Source: Thalassotalea piscium
Lineage (GTDB): Bacteria > Pseudomonadota > Gammaproteobacteria > Enterobacterales > Alteromonadaceae
Length of the DNA stretch: 64,000 nucleotides
Assembly (NCBI RefSeq): GCF_030295935.1
Contig: NZ_AP027362.1
Coordinates: 1,054,001-1,118,000, forward strand
Direction of reading: 5' to 3'
Within the stretch, counting starts at the first letter, position 1; every line of letters starts with the position of its first letter. Below the pieces are notes generated by a model. The model saw nothing but the letters and a program-made list of their open reading frames with translations. It was not told the DNA's origin and did no database searches. Below, piece by piece: positions 28,312 to 37,444 of this stretch. A program made the translations under genes and the position numbers.

Positions 28312-31300
28312 TTATTGCTTGGTGAAGTCCATCACTAACTTCTCACCATCAAAGTGGATTAAACGGTGGTAAGTGGGCGAGATCAGTACGTTATTTGAGC
28401 CTGCACTATACGCTGAAAAATCGACCTGTTGTTGCTGACTATCGTACTGTGTAAGGGTGTGTGCTTCACCATAACCGTTGATAAAGGTTTTACGATATAC
28501 ATAGCTGTTGTCAGCACTGTCGGTATGCACTTTTATGGTTGAAATGGTTTGTGAGGAAGGTAAAACTCCATTTCTAACGTAGCCATTATTGGTATAACTT
28601 GACCACTCAGTAGCTGAGTTTGCGCTATATAATTCTATACCATTATTACTCGTTGTTATATTAGGCAAACCATAAACTAAGTAATTTACATCTGGTGATG
28701 CAGTTACTACTGTTGAACTAATGGTATTAGTTGCAAAAACGTTCACTTTTAATGCACTCTCAATGATAGATGCATTGTTTTGGTTATATGCTAACAAGTG
28801 GTTGTTATTAGGTATCTTGTGCATAGTTGTAGTGAAAAATGCTTCCGCTGTATTCCAAGACTGTACGGTTAATGCCATATTGGCATATTCCATTGCTTGG
28901 GTTATAACAATTGCCTTACCATCAATTATGGCTATTTTTTCTGGTAGGTAGCTTATATCTATCTGTTCACTATCAAGTTCGTTAATTGAAAAACTATCAA
29001 GGTTAACTTGATAATGATTAACGCGTTGTTGCTCTTTTTCTTCATCATCAAGGTAAGTTTCGATATTAGCAGCCAACAGAAGTGAGCCATTAGGGTGGAT
29101 CACTAAATTAATTAAATCTAAACCTTCGAGTGGCGAAGCAATAGTGGTTACTTTACTACCATCAATTAAATTATACACATCAATGTTATCGAATTGTGCT
29201 ACATAAATGTATGGGCGTAATGGGTCTAAGGCAAAGCCATCTTGATTAGGAGTTACATCAGAAACACTTATCTCCGATTGTTGTGTAGTATCGTAATTAC
29301 CTTTAGTAAAACTAACTGAAATTAACCCTTCAACGCTTTCATCAAGTGAGGTAGGTGTTAACTTAATTTCTGCATAGTGTGTACCATTTGCTGCCAAGTT
29401 AGGGTCTACGGTTACTGTTAGGGTATTATTAATACTATCTTCGTTGAGCATTAACCAATTTACATTGGTTGTTGCTTGCCACGCTACATTAGTTGCCTTA
29501 TTCGTATTCACTTTTACTGTTTGTGATAATAACGAACGGTCAACTTGTTGATCAAAGCTTAGTGTAGGGTAATTGGCAAATAGCCTCACTTCATCAATTG
29601 CTAGCTCTACTACTATCTCGATATTATTACCAGTATCGGGGTCAACTATAGTGACAACGCCAGTATATAAACCCCAGCCTGAGATTAGGCTAGTATCAAT
29701 TGCGAGTGTTAAGCTTTCTTGTTCATCAATGGTAGTTTGGGTTAACGATAACCAGTTTACACTACTTGTAGCAAACCACTGTGAACCTATATTATTTAGT
29801 GTGATTGTTTGTTCACTTATATTGCTATCACCAAATGTACCAACGAATTCAAGATTATTATTAGAAACAGTTATAGTTTCTAAGGCGACAAGCTCTACTT
29901 GATTATTAGCTTGAATAACCAATTGCTTATTGTCTTGGGTTATTGCAACTGCTTGCGGCACTTGACCATTAGTAATAATAGTATTTAATGGATTAGCTTG
30001 TTGACTATAAATATCCACAATAATGCCTGTTACAGGATCAAAGCGAGTAAATGCTATATTGCCATGTTTATCTTTATTAACCGCTAAAGTTGTATTGCCT
30101 TCTGTTTGTGTTAATAAGCCATTATCTGTATAGCTTTCATCTTCAATCGTTATCCATTCACTGGTCGCACTGTTAAGAAAAATTGCAGCCTCATTATCAC
30201 TAACAATGAAGTTTGCAATCGTACCATTTTCAGGTAATGACTCAGGGCGATACTCGGTTGTTATTTTGGGAATAATTTTATTTGTAGTAAAGTCATTGAC
30301 TCTAGCGGTGATTTTTTTAAATGTTGAATTAGCACCATCTAACGCATAAAGTGCATCTGTTTCACTTGCTTGGTCAACACTAATAGCATTAAATGCGTTA
30401 GCGCTATCCCAATATAAGCGGTTTAAGTTTTCATCAGCAAACTCTAATGCTTGTGTTACAACAAAATGACGGCCAGCAAAGGTTACAAAAGTTAAAGGCT
30501 CATACTCCGTCGTACTATCAATTAACTCTGTTACGCTATCATCGACTAAATTAATTTTAAAGCGATGTGTTGTTGTAGTGCTTGTGTCATCAGTGGTTGT
30601 AGTAACAGCGGCTTTGGCTAATAAGGTTTTACCGTTAGGGTGAAGAATTAGTTGTTCTAGTAAACTATCAACAGGAGAAACGGTAACTGTGTTTATTAAC
30701 TCACCGGTATATTGATGGTAAGTGTGCAATTCATTTTTTACTGCAACATAAAAGTATGGCTTATTAATTGCCGAAATTAATGCATTATTATTAACGGGTA
30801 AGTCACTAATTACGGTGTTTTCAACAATCAAGTCGCTATTAAATAATGAGACTGGAATTTCAGCACTAATGATTGCTGGGTTTTCAATCGCTGACACAGT
30901 GATTAAAGCATTGTTAAATTCGTCATTGGGGATTTTAGTCTGATCAACAGAAATATTAAGCGTATTGGTATCTGATTTAGAGACGATTAACCATGATTGA
31001 TCACTGCTTGCCTGCCATTGTACGGCTTCGATGCTATTCGTATTAATTTTTAAGCTTTGTGTTAACGCTTTAACGTTAAGCGCTTGAGTAAACGCTACGG
31101 ATGGTTGGCTTGCTACTAAATATAAATTATCAATACCTAATTCAACCGGAATGTTATCGACATCACCACTAGCATTTTCAGTGATTATTATATTTCCTTG
31201 GTATAATTCAGGCTGATCAAGCTCAATAATTGTAGGCGTAATTGTAAGGGTTGTTTCACCATCGATTGTTTCTGCTTCAACAGTTAACCAATCAACATCA

Positions 31301-31815
31301 GTACCAAAGTTCCAGTTTGCACTGTCTATAGATAACTCGATAGTTTGGCTGTCTATTGATGTTTCACCCAAAGTAGCACTAAAGCTTAATAATTTAGCAA
31401 TTAATAATGAAACATCAATATCATGATGAACTAAGGCTGCATTTTGAACGTCGCCGGTAGATAAACGTAGTGTGGTTTGATAAAGGTTTTGCTGATAGTT
31501 ACTTACATTAGCTAATTCAACAATAACGTTCGCAGTGGTATCTGTTAATTTTTCAGTACGAAAGTTTAGCCAAGGTACAGGTTGGCTGTTTGGCGCATAG
31601 CCAATAAGAAGACCGTCGCCACTGTAGTTAACAGCAATTGAAAACGATTGGGTTGGTTCGGCTAATTCTTCATGTGTGAAATTAATCCGACTGACATCTG
31701 CGGATATTGAATAACCAGCTTTTGGATCAGGTGTATCACTACCGCATGCTTGTATAGTGATCGCTAGTATTATCAAGACGCAAAAACGATAAAGGTGGCT
31801 TAACATTTCCTTCAT
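28312..31815 (-). CDS. Large surface/periplasmic lipoprotein with a two-fold internal repeat
   Basis: 1167 residues with a lipoprotein signal ending ITIQAC (Cys about 24). I do not know its function. Two long homologous halves are visible, about 150-650 and 655-1160. Each has two Ig-like/BACON-like beta domains (patterns such as SQTIELSIDSANWNFGTDVDWL and SEQTITLNNIGSQWFATSS, each ending in a Trp-Leu core). Each then has a beta-propeller-like part with YFYVAV or YIYVAQ and LxLHPNGxxLLA. The composition (many Asn, Thr, Ser, few Cys) suits an exported protein. Binding of carbohydrate or protein partners is only a guess. Isolated gene between the REP array and recX. Confidence 0.85.
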   Translation of the reverse strand: MKEMLSHLYRFCVLIILAITIQACGSDTPDPKAGYSISADVSRINFTHEELAEPTQSFSIAVNYSGDGLLIGYAPNSQPVPWLNFRTEKLTDTTANVIVELANVSNYQQNLYQTTLRLSTGDVQNAALVHHDIDVSLLIAKLLSFSATLGETSIDSQTIELSIDSANWNFGTDVDWLTVEAETIDGETTLTITPTIIELDQPELYQGNIIITENASGDVDNIPVELGIDNLYLVASQPSVAFTQALNVKALTQSLKINTNSIEAVQWQASSDQSWLIVSKSDTNTLNISVDQTKIPNDEFNNALITVSAIENPAIISAEIPVSLFNSDLIVENTVISDLPVNNNALISAINKPYFYVAVKNELHTYHQYTGELINTVTVSPVDSLLEQLILHPNGKTLLAKAAVTTTTDDTSTTTTHRFKINLVDDSVTELIDSTTEYEPLTFVTFAGRHFVVTQALEFADENLNRLYWDSANAFNAISVDQASETDALYALDGANSTFKKITARVNDFTTNKIIPKITTEYRPESLPENGTIANFIVSDNEAAIFLNSATSEWITIEDESYTDNGLLTQTEGNTTLAVNKDKHGNIAFTRFDPVTGIIVDIYSQQANPLNTIITNGQVPQAVAITQDNKQLVIQANNQVELVALETITVSNNNLEFVGTFGDSNISEQTITLNNIGSQWFATSSVNWLSLTQTTIDEQESLTLAIDTSLISGWGLYTGVVTIVDPDTGNNIEIVVELAIDEVRLFANYPTLSFDQQVDRSLLSQTVKVNTNKATNVAWQATTNVNWLMLNEDSINNTLTVTVDPNLAANGTHYAEIKLTPTSLDESVEGLISVSFTKGNYDTTQQSEISVSDVTPNQDGFALDPLRPYIYVAQFDNIDVYNLIDGSKVTTIASPLEGLDLINLVIHPNGSLLLAANIETYLDDEEKEQQRVNHYQVNLDSFSINELDSEQIDISYLPEKIAIIDGKAIVITQAMEYANMALTVQSWNTAEAFFTTTMHKIPNNNHLLAYNQNNASIIESALKVNVFATNTISSTVVTASPDVNYLVYGLPNITTSNNGIELYSANSATEWSSYTNNGYVRNGVLPSSQTISTIKVHTDSADNSYVYRKTFINGYGEAHTLTQYDSQQQQVDFSAYSAGSNNVLISPTYHRLIHFDGEKLVMDFTKQ

Positions 31816-31999
31816 ACTGTTCCCTGTTTTTATTGATTGTTTGTCGGGTGATTATCTCTATTTTGCTCGAATCGTCGCTGAAAGTAAAAAGTTATTCTAC
31901 TAACTTGGATTTAATAATGCGATTAGCTACTTTTACTGGTTATTTTTATTGCTTTATGGGTAAAATAGTGGCCTTAAATTAACAATCATATTTTCTCTT

Positions 32000-32449
32000 T
32001 TGAATAAAACCATATTACATACTGCTGTTGACCTTTTATCACGGCGAGAACATTCGATAAAAGAATTAAAAAACAAGCTGTTACTGCGTGATTACCCTGC
32101 GGAAGATTTTGACGAGGTTATCAACTATTTATTAGAGAAAAACTACCTCAGTAATGAGCGTTTTGCTGATAGCTTAATACGGCAACGCATTAACAAAGGC
32201 TACGGCTGGCGTTTTATTGAGAATGAATTGAAACAAAAAGGGCTAGATACATCTGTAATTTTGTTAGCCAAGGAAGAACATCAAGTTGATTGGTATGAGC
32301 TAGCTGACAGTGCTTATAGCAAACGTTTTGGGTGTTCACCTATAGAAAGCAACAAAGAAAAAGCCAAACGAATAAGGTTTCTTCAATACCGTGGTTTTTC
32401 AAATGATGAAATTATTACAGTATTAAAGCTGAAACATGAACCAATTTAA
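32000..32449 (+). CDS. recX: Regulatory protein RecX
   Basis: Modulator that binds RecA filaments and limits recombination. 149 residues made of three-helix RecX repeats; the signatures [29 protein letters not shown] and [13 protein letters not shown] are clear. No ATG lies at the expected N-terminus; TTG at 32000 gives [19 protein letters not shown] and is the likely start, without a strong ribosome-binding site. recA, normally just upstream, is not present: the neighbour is the unrelated lipoprotein gene on the other strand. alaS follows 22 bp later. Confidence 0.9.
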   Translation: MNKTILHTAVDLLSRREHSIKELKNKLLLRDYPAEDFDEVINYLLEKNYLSNERFADSLIRQRINKGYGWRFIENELKQKGLDTSVILLAKEEHQVDWYELADSAYSKRFGCSPIESNKEKAKRIRFLQYRGFSNDEIITVLKLKHEPI

Positions 32450-32471
32450 AATAAACCCAATGGAAGTACCC

Positions 32472-35096
32472 ATGATTAAAACCAGCGCCGAATTACGTCA
32501 GGCATTTTTAGATTTTTTTGCCACCAAACAGCATCAAATAGTACCAAGTAGTTCTCTTGTTCCAGGTAATGACGCTACTTTGTTATTTACTAACGCCGGT
32601 ATGGTGCAATTTAAAGATGTGTTTTTAGGCGCTGAAAAACGCAGCTATACTCGTGCGACTTCTTCACAGCGCTGTGTACGCGCTGGTGGAAAACATAACG
32701 ACTTAGAGAATGTAGGCTATACAGCTCGTCATCACACTTTTTTTGAAATGTTAGGCAATTTTAGTTTTGGTGATTACTTTAAAGAAGAGGCTATTAGTTA
32801 TGCTTGGGAATTTTTAACGCAAGTTTTAGGTTTGCCAAAAGAAAAACTGTTAGTCACTGTATATGAAACTGACGATGAAGCTTATGCGCTTTGGGCTGAT
32901 AAAATAGGAGTACCTGCAGATAAAATTATTCGTATTGGTGACAGCTCTCCTGACAAAAAATATGAGTCTGATAATTTTTGGTCAATGGGAGACACAGGTC
33001 CTTGTGGCCCTTGTAGTGAAATATTTTATGACCATGGCGACGATATTTTTGGAGGCCCTCCAGGCTCACCAGATGAAGATGGTGATCGATTTATCGAAAT
33101 CTGGAATATCGTTTTTATGCAATTTAATCGTCAAGCAGACGGTGAAATGAAGCCATTGCCTAAACCTTCTGTAGACACAGGTATGGGGTTAGAGCGAATT
33201 TCTGCTATTTTGCAGGGTGTTCATAGCAATTATGAAATTGATATATTCCAAGGTTTAATACAAGATACTGCTACGCTTTTAAACTGTGATGATCTAGAGC
33301 ACAAATCTTTACGTGTTATTGCAGACCATATACGTTCATGTAGCTTCTTAGTGGTTGACGGCGTTATGCCATCAAATGAAGGCCGAGGTTATGTATTACG
33401 CCGTATTATTCGTCGTGCTGTTCGTCATGGTCATAAGCTTGAAGCTCAATCTCATTTTTTTCATCAATTAGTGGCGTCATTAGTGAAACAGATGGGTGAC
33501 GCTTATCCTGAATTAGTTAGTCAACAAGCTGTAATCGAAAAAATACTCCGAATTGAAGAAGAGCAGTTTAGCCGTACGCTCGACCGTGGTATGGCATTAT
33601 TAGAAGATATGCTTACGCAATTAACAGGCGATACTATTTCAGGCGAAGATGTTTTTAAGTTATATGATACTTATGGATTCCCAGCAGACTTAACAGCTGA
33701 TATTGCCAGAGAGCGTCAATTAAAAATTGATCATGACGGCTTTGACGTAGCGATGAAAAAGCAGCGACAGCGAGCGCAGCAAGCGAGCCAATTTGCTACT
33801 GACTATAATGAACAGTTAAAGACAGACAAATATACTTCATTTAAAGGTTATACCAATGATCAGTTCTCTGCGACAGTAATTGAACTTTTTAATAGTGAAG
33901 GAAATGTTTCCCAGTTATCAGATGGTGAGCAAGGCGTTGTTATTTTAGATAATACCCCTTTCTATGCTGAGTCAGGTGGCCAAGTAGGTGATAGCGGTTA
34001 TATCGAAACATCGCAAGGTGTTTTTGAAGTGTTAGATACTGTGAAGGTGGGTAATGCTTTCGCACATAAAGGTATTGCTAGAACCACTATACAGTTAAAT
34101 GCACGTGTAAATGCACACATTAATGTTGAACGTCGTCAGGCTATTGTTAAAAACCATACAGCTACTCATATTCTACACGCTGCACTTAGAACTGTTTTGG
34201 GTGTTCATGTTACTCAAAAAGGTTCATTAGTCGATAATGAAAAATTAAGGTTTGATTTTTCACACTTCGAAGGTGTTACTGCAAAAGAATTAAAAGTAAT
34301 CGAACGCTTAGTTAATAGTGAAATTCGTAAAAACCATCAACGTGATACTGAGCTTATGCCTATTGAGGCAGCTAAGGCAAAAGGAGCCATGGCGTTATTT
34401 GGTGAAAAATATGATGATGAGGTACGAGTGGTTACCTTAGGTGGCTTTTCAACCGAGCTTTGTGGTGGGGTACATGTTAACAGTACTGGTGAAATAGGGT
34501 TATTCAAAATTACATCTGAGTCAGGTATTGCAGCAGGTGTGCGAAGAATTGAAGCTGTAACGGCTGAAGCTGCCTTAGAATATATTGATAATCAAGAAGG
34601 CGTTTTAACATCGATAGCGCATGCGGTTAAAAGTGATGTGGGCAATGTGACAGAGAAAGTAGATCAACTTATCACTAGAAGTAAGACGCTTGAACGTGAA
34701 TTAACTAAATTAAAGCAACAGTTGGCGGCTCAAGCCGGAACTGATTTATTATCTGAAGCAATTACTATTAATGGCATAACATGTTTAATTGCCGAATTGA
34801 AAGATGTCCCATCAAAAGACTTACGCGGTATGGTTGATGAGCTGAAAGTAAAAATGAACTCAGGCATTATCATGTTGGCGACAGCAAACGAAGGCAAGGT
34901 AGGATTAATTGCTGGCGTTACAAAGGATCTTATTGGAAAAGTAAAATCAGGGGACTTGGTTAATCTAGTTGCCCAACAAGTGGGGGGTAAAGGCGGCGGA
35001 AGGCCAGATATGGCTCAAGCTGGTGGTAGCCAGCCAGAAAACATAGCTAGTGCATTAGAAAGCGTTACACCTTGGTTAACCGAAAGGCTAAATTAA
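32472..35096 (+). CDS. alaS: Alanine--tRNA ligase
   Basis: Charges and proofreads tRNA-Ala. 874 residues (E. coli 876) from ATG 32472, which has GGAAG 6-10 bases upstream and yields [16 protein letters not shown]; an ATG 36 bases earlier overlaps the end of recX and gives a non-family extension. Class II catalytic core at the N-terminus ([35 protein letters not shown]-type segment near 70-90), tRNA recognition domain, editing domain with zinc ligands HTATHILH and CGGVHV, and C-terminal oligomerisation domain ending in [15 protein letters not shown] are all in place. Confidence 0.96.
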   Translation: MIKTSAELRQAFLDFFATKQHQIVPSSSLVPGNDATLLFTNAGMVQFKDVFLGAEKRSYTRATSSQRCVRAGGKHNDLENVGYTARHHTFFEMLGNFSFGDYFKEEAISYAWEFLTQVLGLPKEKLLVTVYETDDEAYALWADKIGVPADKIIRIGDSSPDKKYESDNFWSMGDTGPCGPCSEIFYDHGDDIFGGPPGSPDEDGDRFIEIWNIVFMQFNRQADGEMKPLPKPSVDTGMGLERISAILQGVHSNYEIDIFQGLIQDTATLLNCDDLEHKSLRVIADHIRSCSFLVVDGVMPSNEGRGYVLRRIIRRAVRHGHKLEAQSHFFHQLVASLVKQMGDAYPELVSQQAVIEKILRIEEEQFSRTLDRGMALLEDMLTQLTGDTISGEDVFKLYDTYGFPADLTADIARERQLKIDHDGFDVAMKKQRQRAQQASQFATDYNEQLKTDKYTSFKGYTNDQFSATVIELFNSEGNVSQLSDGEQGVVILDNTPFYAESGGQVGDSGYIETSQGVFEVLDTVKVGNAFAHKGIARTTIQLNARVNAHINVERRQAIVKNHTATHILHAALRTVLGVHVTQKGSLVDNEKLRFDFSHFEGVTAKELKVIERLVNSEIRKNHQRDTELMPIEAAKAKGAMALFGEKYDDEVRVVTLGGFSTELCGGVHVNSTGEIGLFKITSESGIAAGVRRIEAVTAEAALEYIDNQEGVLTSIAHAVKSDVGNVTEKVDQLITRSKTLERELTKLKQQLAAQAGTDLLSEAITINGITCLIAELKDVPSKDLRGMVDELKVKMNSGIIMLATANEGKVGLIAGVTKDLIGKVKSGDLVNLVAQQVGGKGGGRPDMAQAGGSQPENIASALESVTPWLTERLN

Positions 35097-35473
35097 TACG
35101 TTTTGTTTTTGACATGAAAAAGGAACATTTTTTAATGTTCCTTTTTTATCACTGAAATTAACGATTGCTAAGTAGACTATTAATTTTTATATTTTTTGAA
35201 TTTTTAAATACCAAGTTATTGTATGTCTAGCATACGGAAGCCTGCTAATATATAATCTACTAGAATTGAACAATGTCGCACAATAGTACATTTTAGTTAA
35301 TGTTTGGTCAGTTAAAGTGGTGTTTAATTGTCTGTTAACTGTAAAGATGGCCTAGGTAATTATTTTAATTCATAATTAATTACATTTTAATCGCGCATAA
35401 ATTCAAAGTTTAAACTAAATTTAATACTAGCTTAACGATTTAGTGGATCCCGTTTTATAAAAGGAAATAGAGA
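35097..35473. other. Gene-free leader between alaS and csrA
   Basis: The first 50 bp hold the alaS terminator. The remaining AT-rich 320 bp precede csrA and must include its promoter(s). Near the start codon the sequence carries GTGGATCC and AAAAGGAAA, GGA-containing sites of the kind CsrA binds on its own mRNA in E. coli. Nothing else is seen. E. coli csrA also has a long leader with several promoters. Confidence 0.5.
35117..35147 (+). terminator. Rho-independent terminator of alaS
   Basis: AAAAAGGAACATT, loop, AATGTTCCTTTTTT: a strong hairpin with a T tail 20 bp after the alaS stop. Confidence 0.88.
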
Positions 35474-35671
35474 ATGTTAATATTAACGCGTCGCGTTGGC
35501 GAAACCTTGATGATAGGTGATGAAGTCACAGTAACAGTATTAGGTGTAAAGGGTAACCAAGTACGTATTGGTGTTAATGCGCCTAAAGAAGTATCGGTAC
35601 ATCGCGAAGAAATTTATATGCGAATACAATCCGAAAAAGGTGAAAGTGAGCCAACTGGCAATAAATTTTAA
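35474..35671 (+). CDS. csrA: Carbon storage regulator CsrA
   Basis: 65-residue RNA-binding dimer that controls translation and stability of many mRNAs by binding GGA motifs. The N-terminus [18 protein letters not shown] and VSVHREEIY are the canonical binding surface (R44-region). Preceded by AAAGGAAATAG. Its place between alaS and the tRNA-Ser/tRNA-Arg cluster is the same as in E. coli. A terminator follows directly. Confidence 0.97.
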   Translation: MLILTRRVGETLMIGDEVTVTVLGVKGNQVRIGVNAPKEVSVHREEIYMRIQSEKGESEPTGNKF

Positions 35672-35673
35672 AT

Positions 35674-35701
35674 AAAAAAGTCGACTTAGGTCGACTTTTT
35701 T
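35674..35701 (+). terminator. Rho-independent terminator of csrA
   Basis: AAAAAAGTCGAC, TTAG, GTCGACTTTTTT: hairpin with T tail that starts 2 bp after the csrA stop. Confidence 0.9.
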
Positions 35702-35855
35702 ATTATCTGATTTACACAACAAACAATAAAAATTAAATAAAACCGCCATTTCATGCTTGAAAATTAAGCGAGTTGGGTGAATTCTCGGCAAACGATATTA
35801 AAAGGTAAAAAATCGTTTGACATATTTTCAATATCCATTAATATTCGCACCCACT

Positions 35856-35947
35856 GGTGAGGTGGCCGAGTGGCCGAAGGCGCTCCCCTGCTAAGGGAGT
35901 ATCTGGTTTATCCCGGATCGAGGGTTCGAATCCCTCCCTCACCGCCA
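35856..35947 (+). tRNA. tRNA-Ser (GCU)
   Basis: 92 nt including the encoded CCA. The acceptor stem GGTGAGG pairs with CCTCACC, discriminator G. The anticodon loop is CTGCTAA (anticodon GCT, reads AGC/AGU). The long variable arm TATCTGGTTTATCCCGGATC is class II as expected for Ser, and the T arm is GAGGG TTCGAAT CCCTC. First tRNA of the csrA-linked cluster, as in E. coli serV. Confidence 0.96.
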
Positions 35948-35964
35948 TTCCTTTTATCAGGAAT

Positions 35965-36255
35965 TTAAATAATGATTAATGTGAACTGGTAGTTTAGTTG
36001 CTGGATAGGAATATTAGGCAATGATGGCTACGAACTGGTTCGCTATCCTATTAACAGGATATTAAATAATGATTAATGTGAACTGGTAGTTTAGTTGCTG
36101 GATAGAAATATTAGGCAATGATGGCTACGAACTGGTTCGCTATCCTATTAACAGGATATTAAATAATGATTAATGTGAACTGGTAGTTTAGTTGCTGGAT
36201 AGAAATATTAGGCAATGATGGCTACGAACTGGTTCGCTATCCTATTAACAGGATA
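35965..36255 (+). repeat. Three 97-bp tandem repeats resembling decayed tRNA-Arg genes
   Basis: Units start at 35965, 36062 and 36159, with a 17-bp partial unit at 36256-36272. Units 2 and 3 are identical; unit 1 differs at one base. Each contains GCTGGATAGA and GGCTACGAAC, the D-arm and anticodon-loop stretches of the tRNA-Arg genes that follow, in the same order and similar spacing. Stem complementarity is lost. A hairpin TATCCT-ATTAAC-AGGATA ends each unit. Probably relics of tandem tRNA-Arg duplication plus spacer. Confidence 0.8.
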
Positions 36256-36274
36256 TTAAATAATGATTAATTGC

Positions 36275-36351
36275 GGACGCGTAGCTCAGCTGGATAGAGT
36301 ACCTGGCTACGAACCAGGCGGTCGCAGGTTCGACTCCTGCCGCGTCCGCCA
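36275..36351 (+). tRNA. tRNA-Arg (ACG), copy 1
   Basis: 77 nt including CCA. Acceptor GGACGCG pairs with CGCGTCC, discriminator G. D arm GCTCAGCTGGATAGAGT, anticodon arm CCTGG CTACGAA CCAGG (anticodon ACG, A34 read as inosine), T arm GCAGG TTCGACT CCTGC. Identical to the second copy at 36422. Confidence 0.96.
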
Positions 36352-36421
36352 CTTTTCTTCAAGTGGTAAAATAATGAAGAACAGCTTCTTTTAAGGCTGT
36401 ATAAAGAAATTTTAAGACCGC

Positions 36422-36498
36422 GGACGCGTAGCTCAGCTGGATAGAGTACCTGGCTACGAACCAGGCGGTCGCAGGTTCGACTCCTGCCGCGTCCGCCA
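36422..36498 (+). tRNA. tRNA-Arg (ACG), copy 2
   Basis: Identical 77-nt sequence to copy 1, 70 bp further on, with encoded CCA. Two extra bases (GC or CG) before both genes extend the apparent acceptor pairing by chance or as part of the duplicated unit. Confidence 0.96.
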
Positions 36499-36503
36499 CT
36501 TAG

Positions 36504-36530
36504 AAAAACCAGCCTATGGCTGGTTTTTTT
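36504..36530 (+). terminator. Terminator of the tRNA cluster
   Basis: AAAACCAGCC, TAT, GGCTGGTTTTTTT 6 bp after the second tRNA-Arg: strong hairpin and T run. Confidence 0.9.
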
Positions 36531-37159
36531 TCGTCTTCAATTTTATAATTACTCCTAGCTCGAAATAAGCGCAGCTATTCAACAAGCGTTTTAGCGTCTA
36601 CTTGTGTTCTTTTCTATCAAAAGCTGGCTTTTGAGACACTGATCCACTTTCATCTTTATATCAACCTCACTAACGATGTGAACATTGCTACAGGTTAAAA
36701 CAATCAACTACTACGTTATTTATTTTAGAATTATCGCTACAAGGATGTAGCTTATGTGGGCAATGCAGGAGCATCATTGCCCTGAACAACTAGTTATAAA
36801 AAAAAATGCCTTGTATTTTGACCGTTTTCACTGCGTATAAAATAGATCACTTAATTAATAAAACTGGTATGATTTTATTTAATGCTATTTTTATATGATC
36901 TTTAAAATAATATACAAAATACTTTTATTCACTTAAAAGCTTTTAAATTAAAGGGGTTTCTATTGTATACAATGTCTTTTTTGTTATATCAAATATGAAT
37001 AAATATCAAATAACAGTGAATATATAGCGCTTTTTGTTCGTGTTAACTCTTGACATGATATTATTTTTATGAAATCGGATGTTTTTTTAATATTTAAGTT
37101 GCTTTTTAGTGATTGGAGTGATTATTCTAATTCTATAATAATCTGTTGAATGAGAGAAA
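36531..37159. other. Gene-free stretch upstream of oadG
   Basis: Apart from the family-B element at 36658-36870 this 630-bp stretch has no gene. The 36871-37159 part is very AT-rich and should hold the oad promoter; a TTGACA at 37050 is a possible -35 box but I see no convincing -10 at the right distance. Confidence 0.5.
36658..36870. repeat. Family-B miniature inverted-repeat element, copy 2 (213 bp)
   Basis: Starts ATATCAACCTCACTAA and ends TTAATTAATAAAACTGGTAT. The interior from about 36694 follows copy 1 (23656-23875) nearly base for base, including GCTACAAGGATGTAGC and AAATAGATCACTTA. Confidence 0.75.
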
Positions 37160-37429
37160 ATGGATAACTTAACGCAACTTTTTACTGAAGCTGGCACATT
37201 AATGCTAACTGGTATGGTCTTCGTGTTTACTTTTTTAGGTTTACTCGTTGTTTTTATCAACACTGTTTTAGTGAGACTAGCGCATGCCTATCCTGATCCT
37301 GTAGTTCAGCGAGGATCGCAACCAAACTCAACGAATAAAAATGAAGTGCAAGATGGTGTTTCACCTAGTGTCGTTGCTGCAATTAGTTCAGCAGTTACTA
37401 AGTATCGTCAGCAACATTCTAAAAAGTAA
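37160..37429 (+). CDS. oadG: Oxaloacetate decarboxylase Na+ pump, gamma subunit
   Basis: 89-residue small subunit with one membrane helix (about 13-36: GTLMLTGMVFVFTFLGLLVV) and a soluble tail that tethers OadA to OadB. The C-terminal region lacks an obvious His-rich zinc cluster. It is the first of oadG-oadA-oadB, 15 bp before oadA. ATG preceded by TGAGAGAAA. Confidence 0.9.
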   Translation: MDNLTQLFTEAGTLMLTGMVFVFTFLGLLVVFINTVLVRLAHAYPDPVVQRGSQPNSTNKNEVQDGVSPSVVAAISSAVTKYRQQHSKK

Positions 37430-37444
37430 TGGGAGTATAAACAT

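Noticed and set aside
29573-29902. 109-codon frame opposite the large lipoprotein
   Set aside because: Low-complexity Ser/Thr/Val translation that mirrors the repetitive coding strand; no start signal.
35965-36255. CRISPR or functional tRNA genes in the 97-bp repeats
   Set aside because: Units are contiguous without unique spacers, and no unit can form acceptor or anticodon stems.
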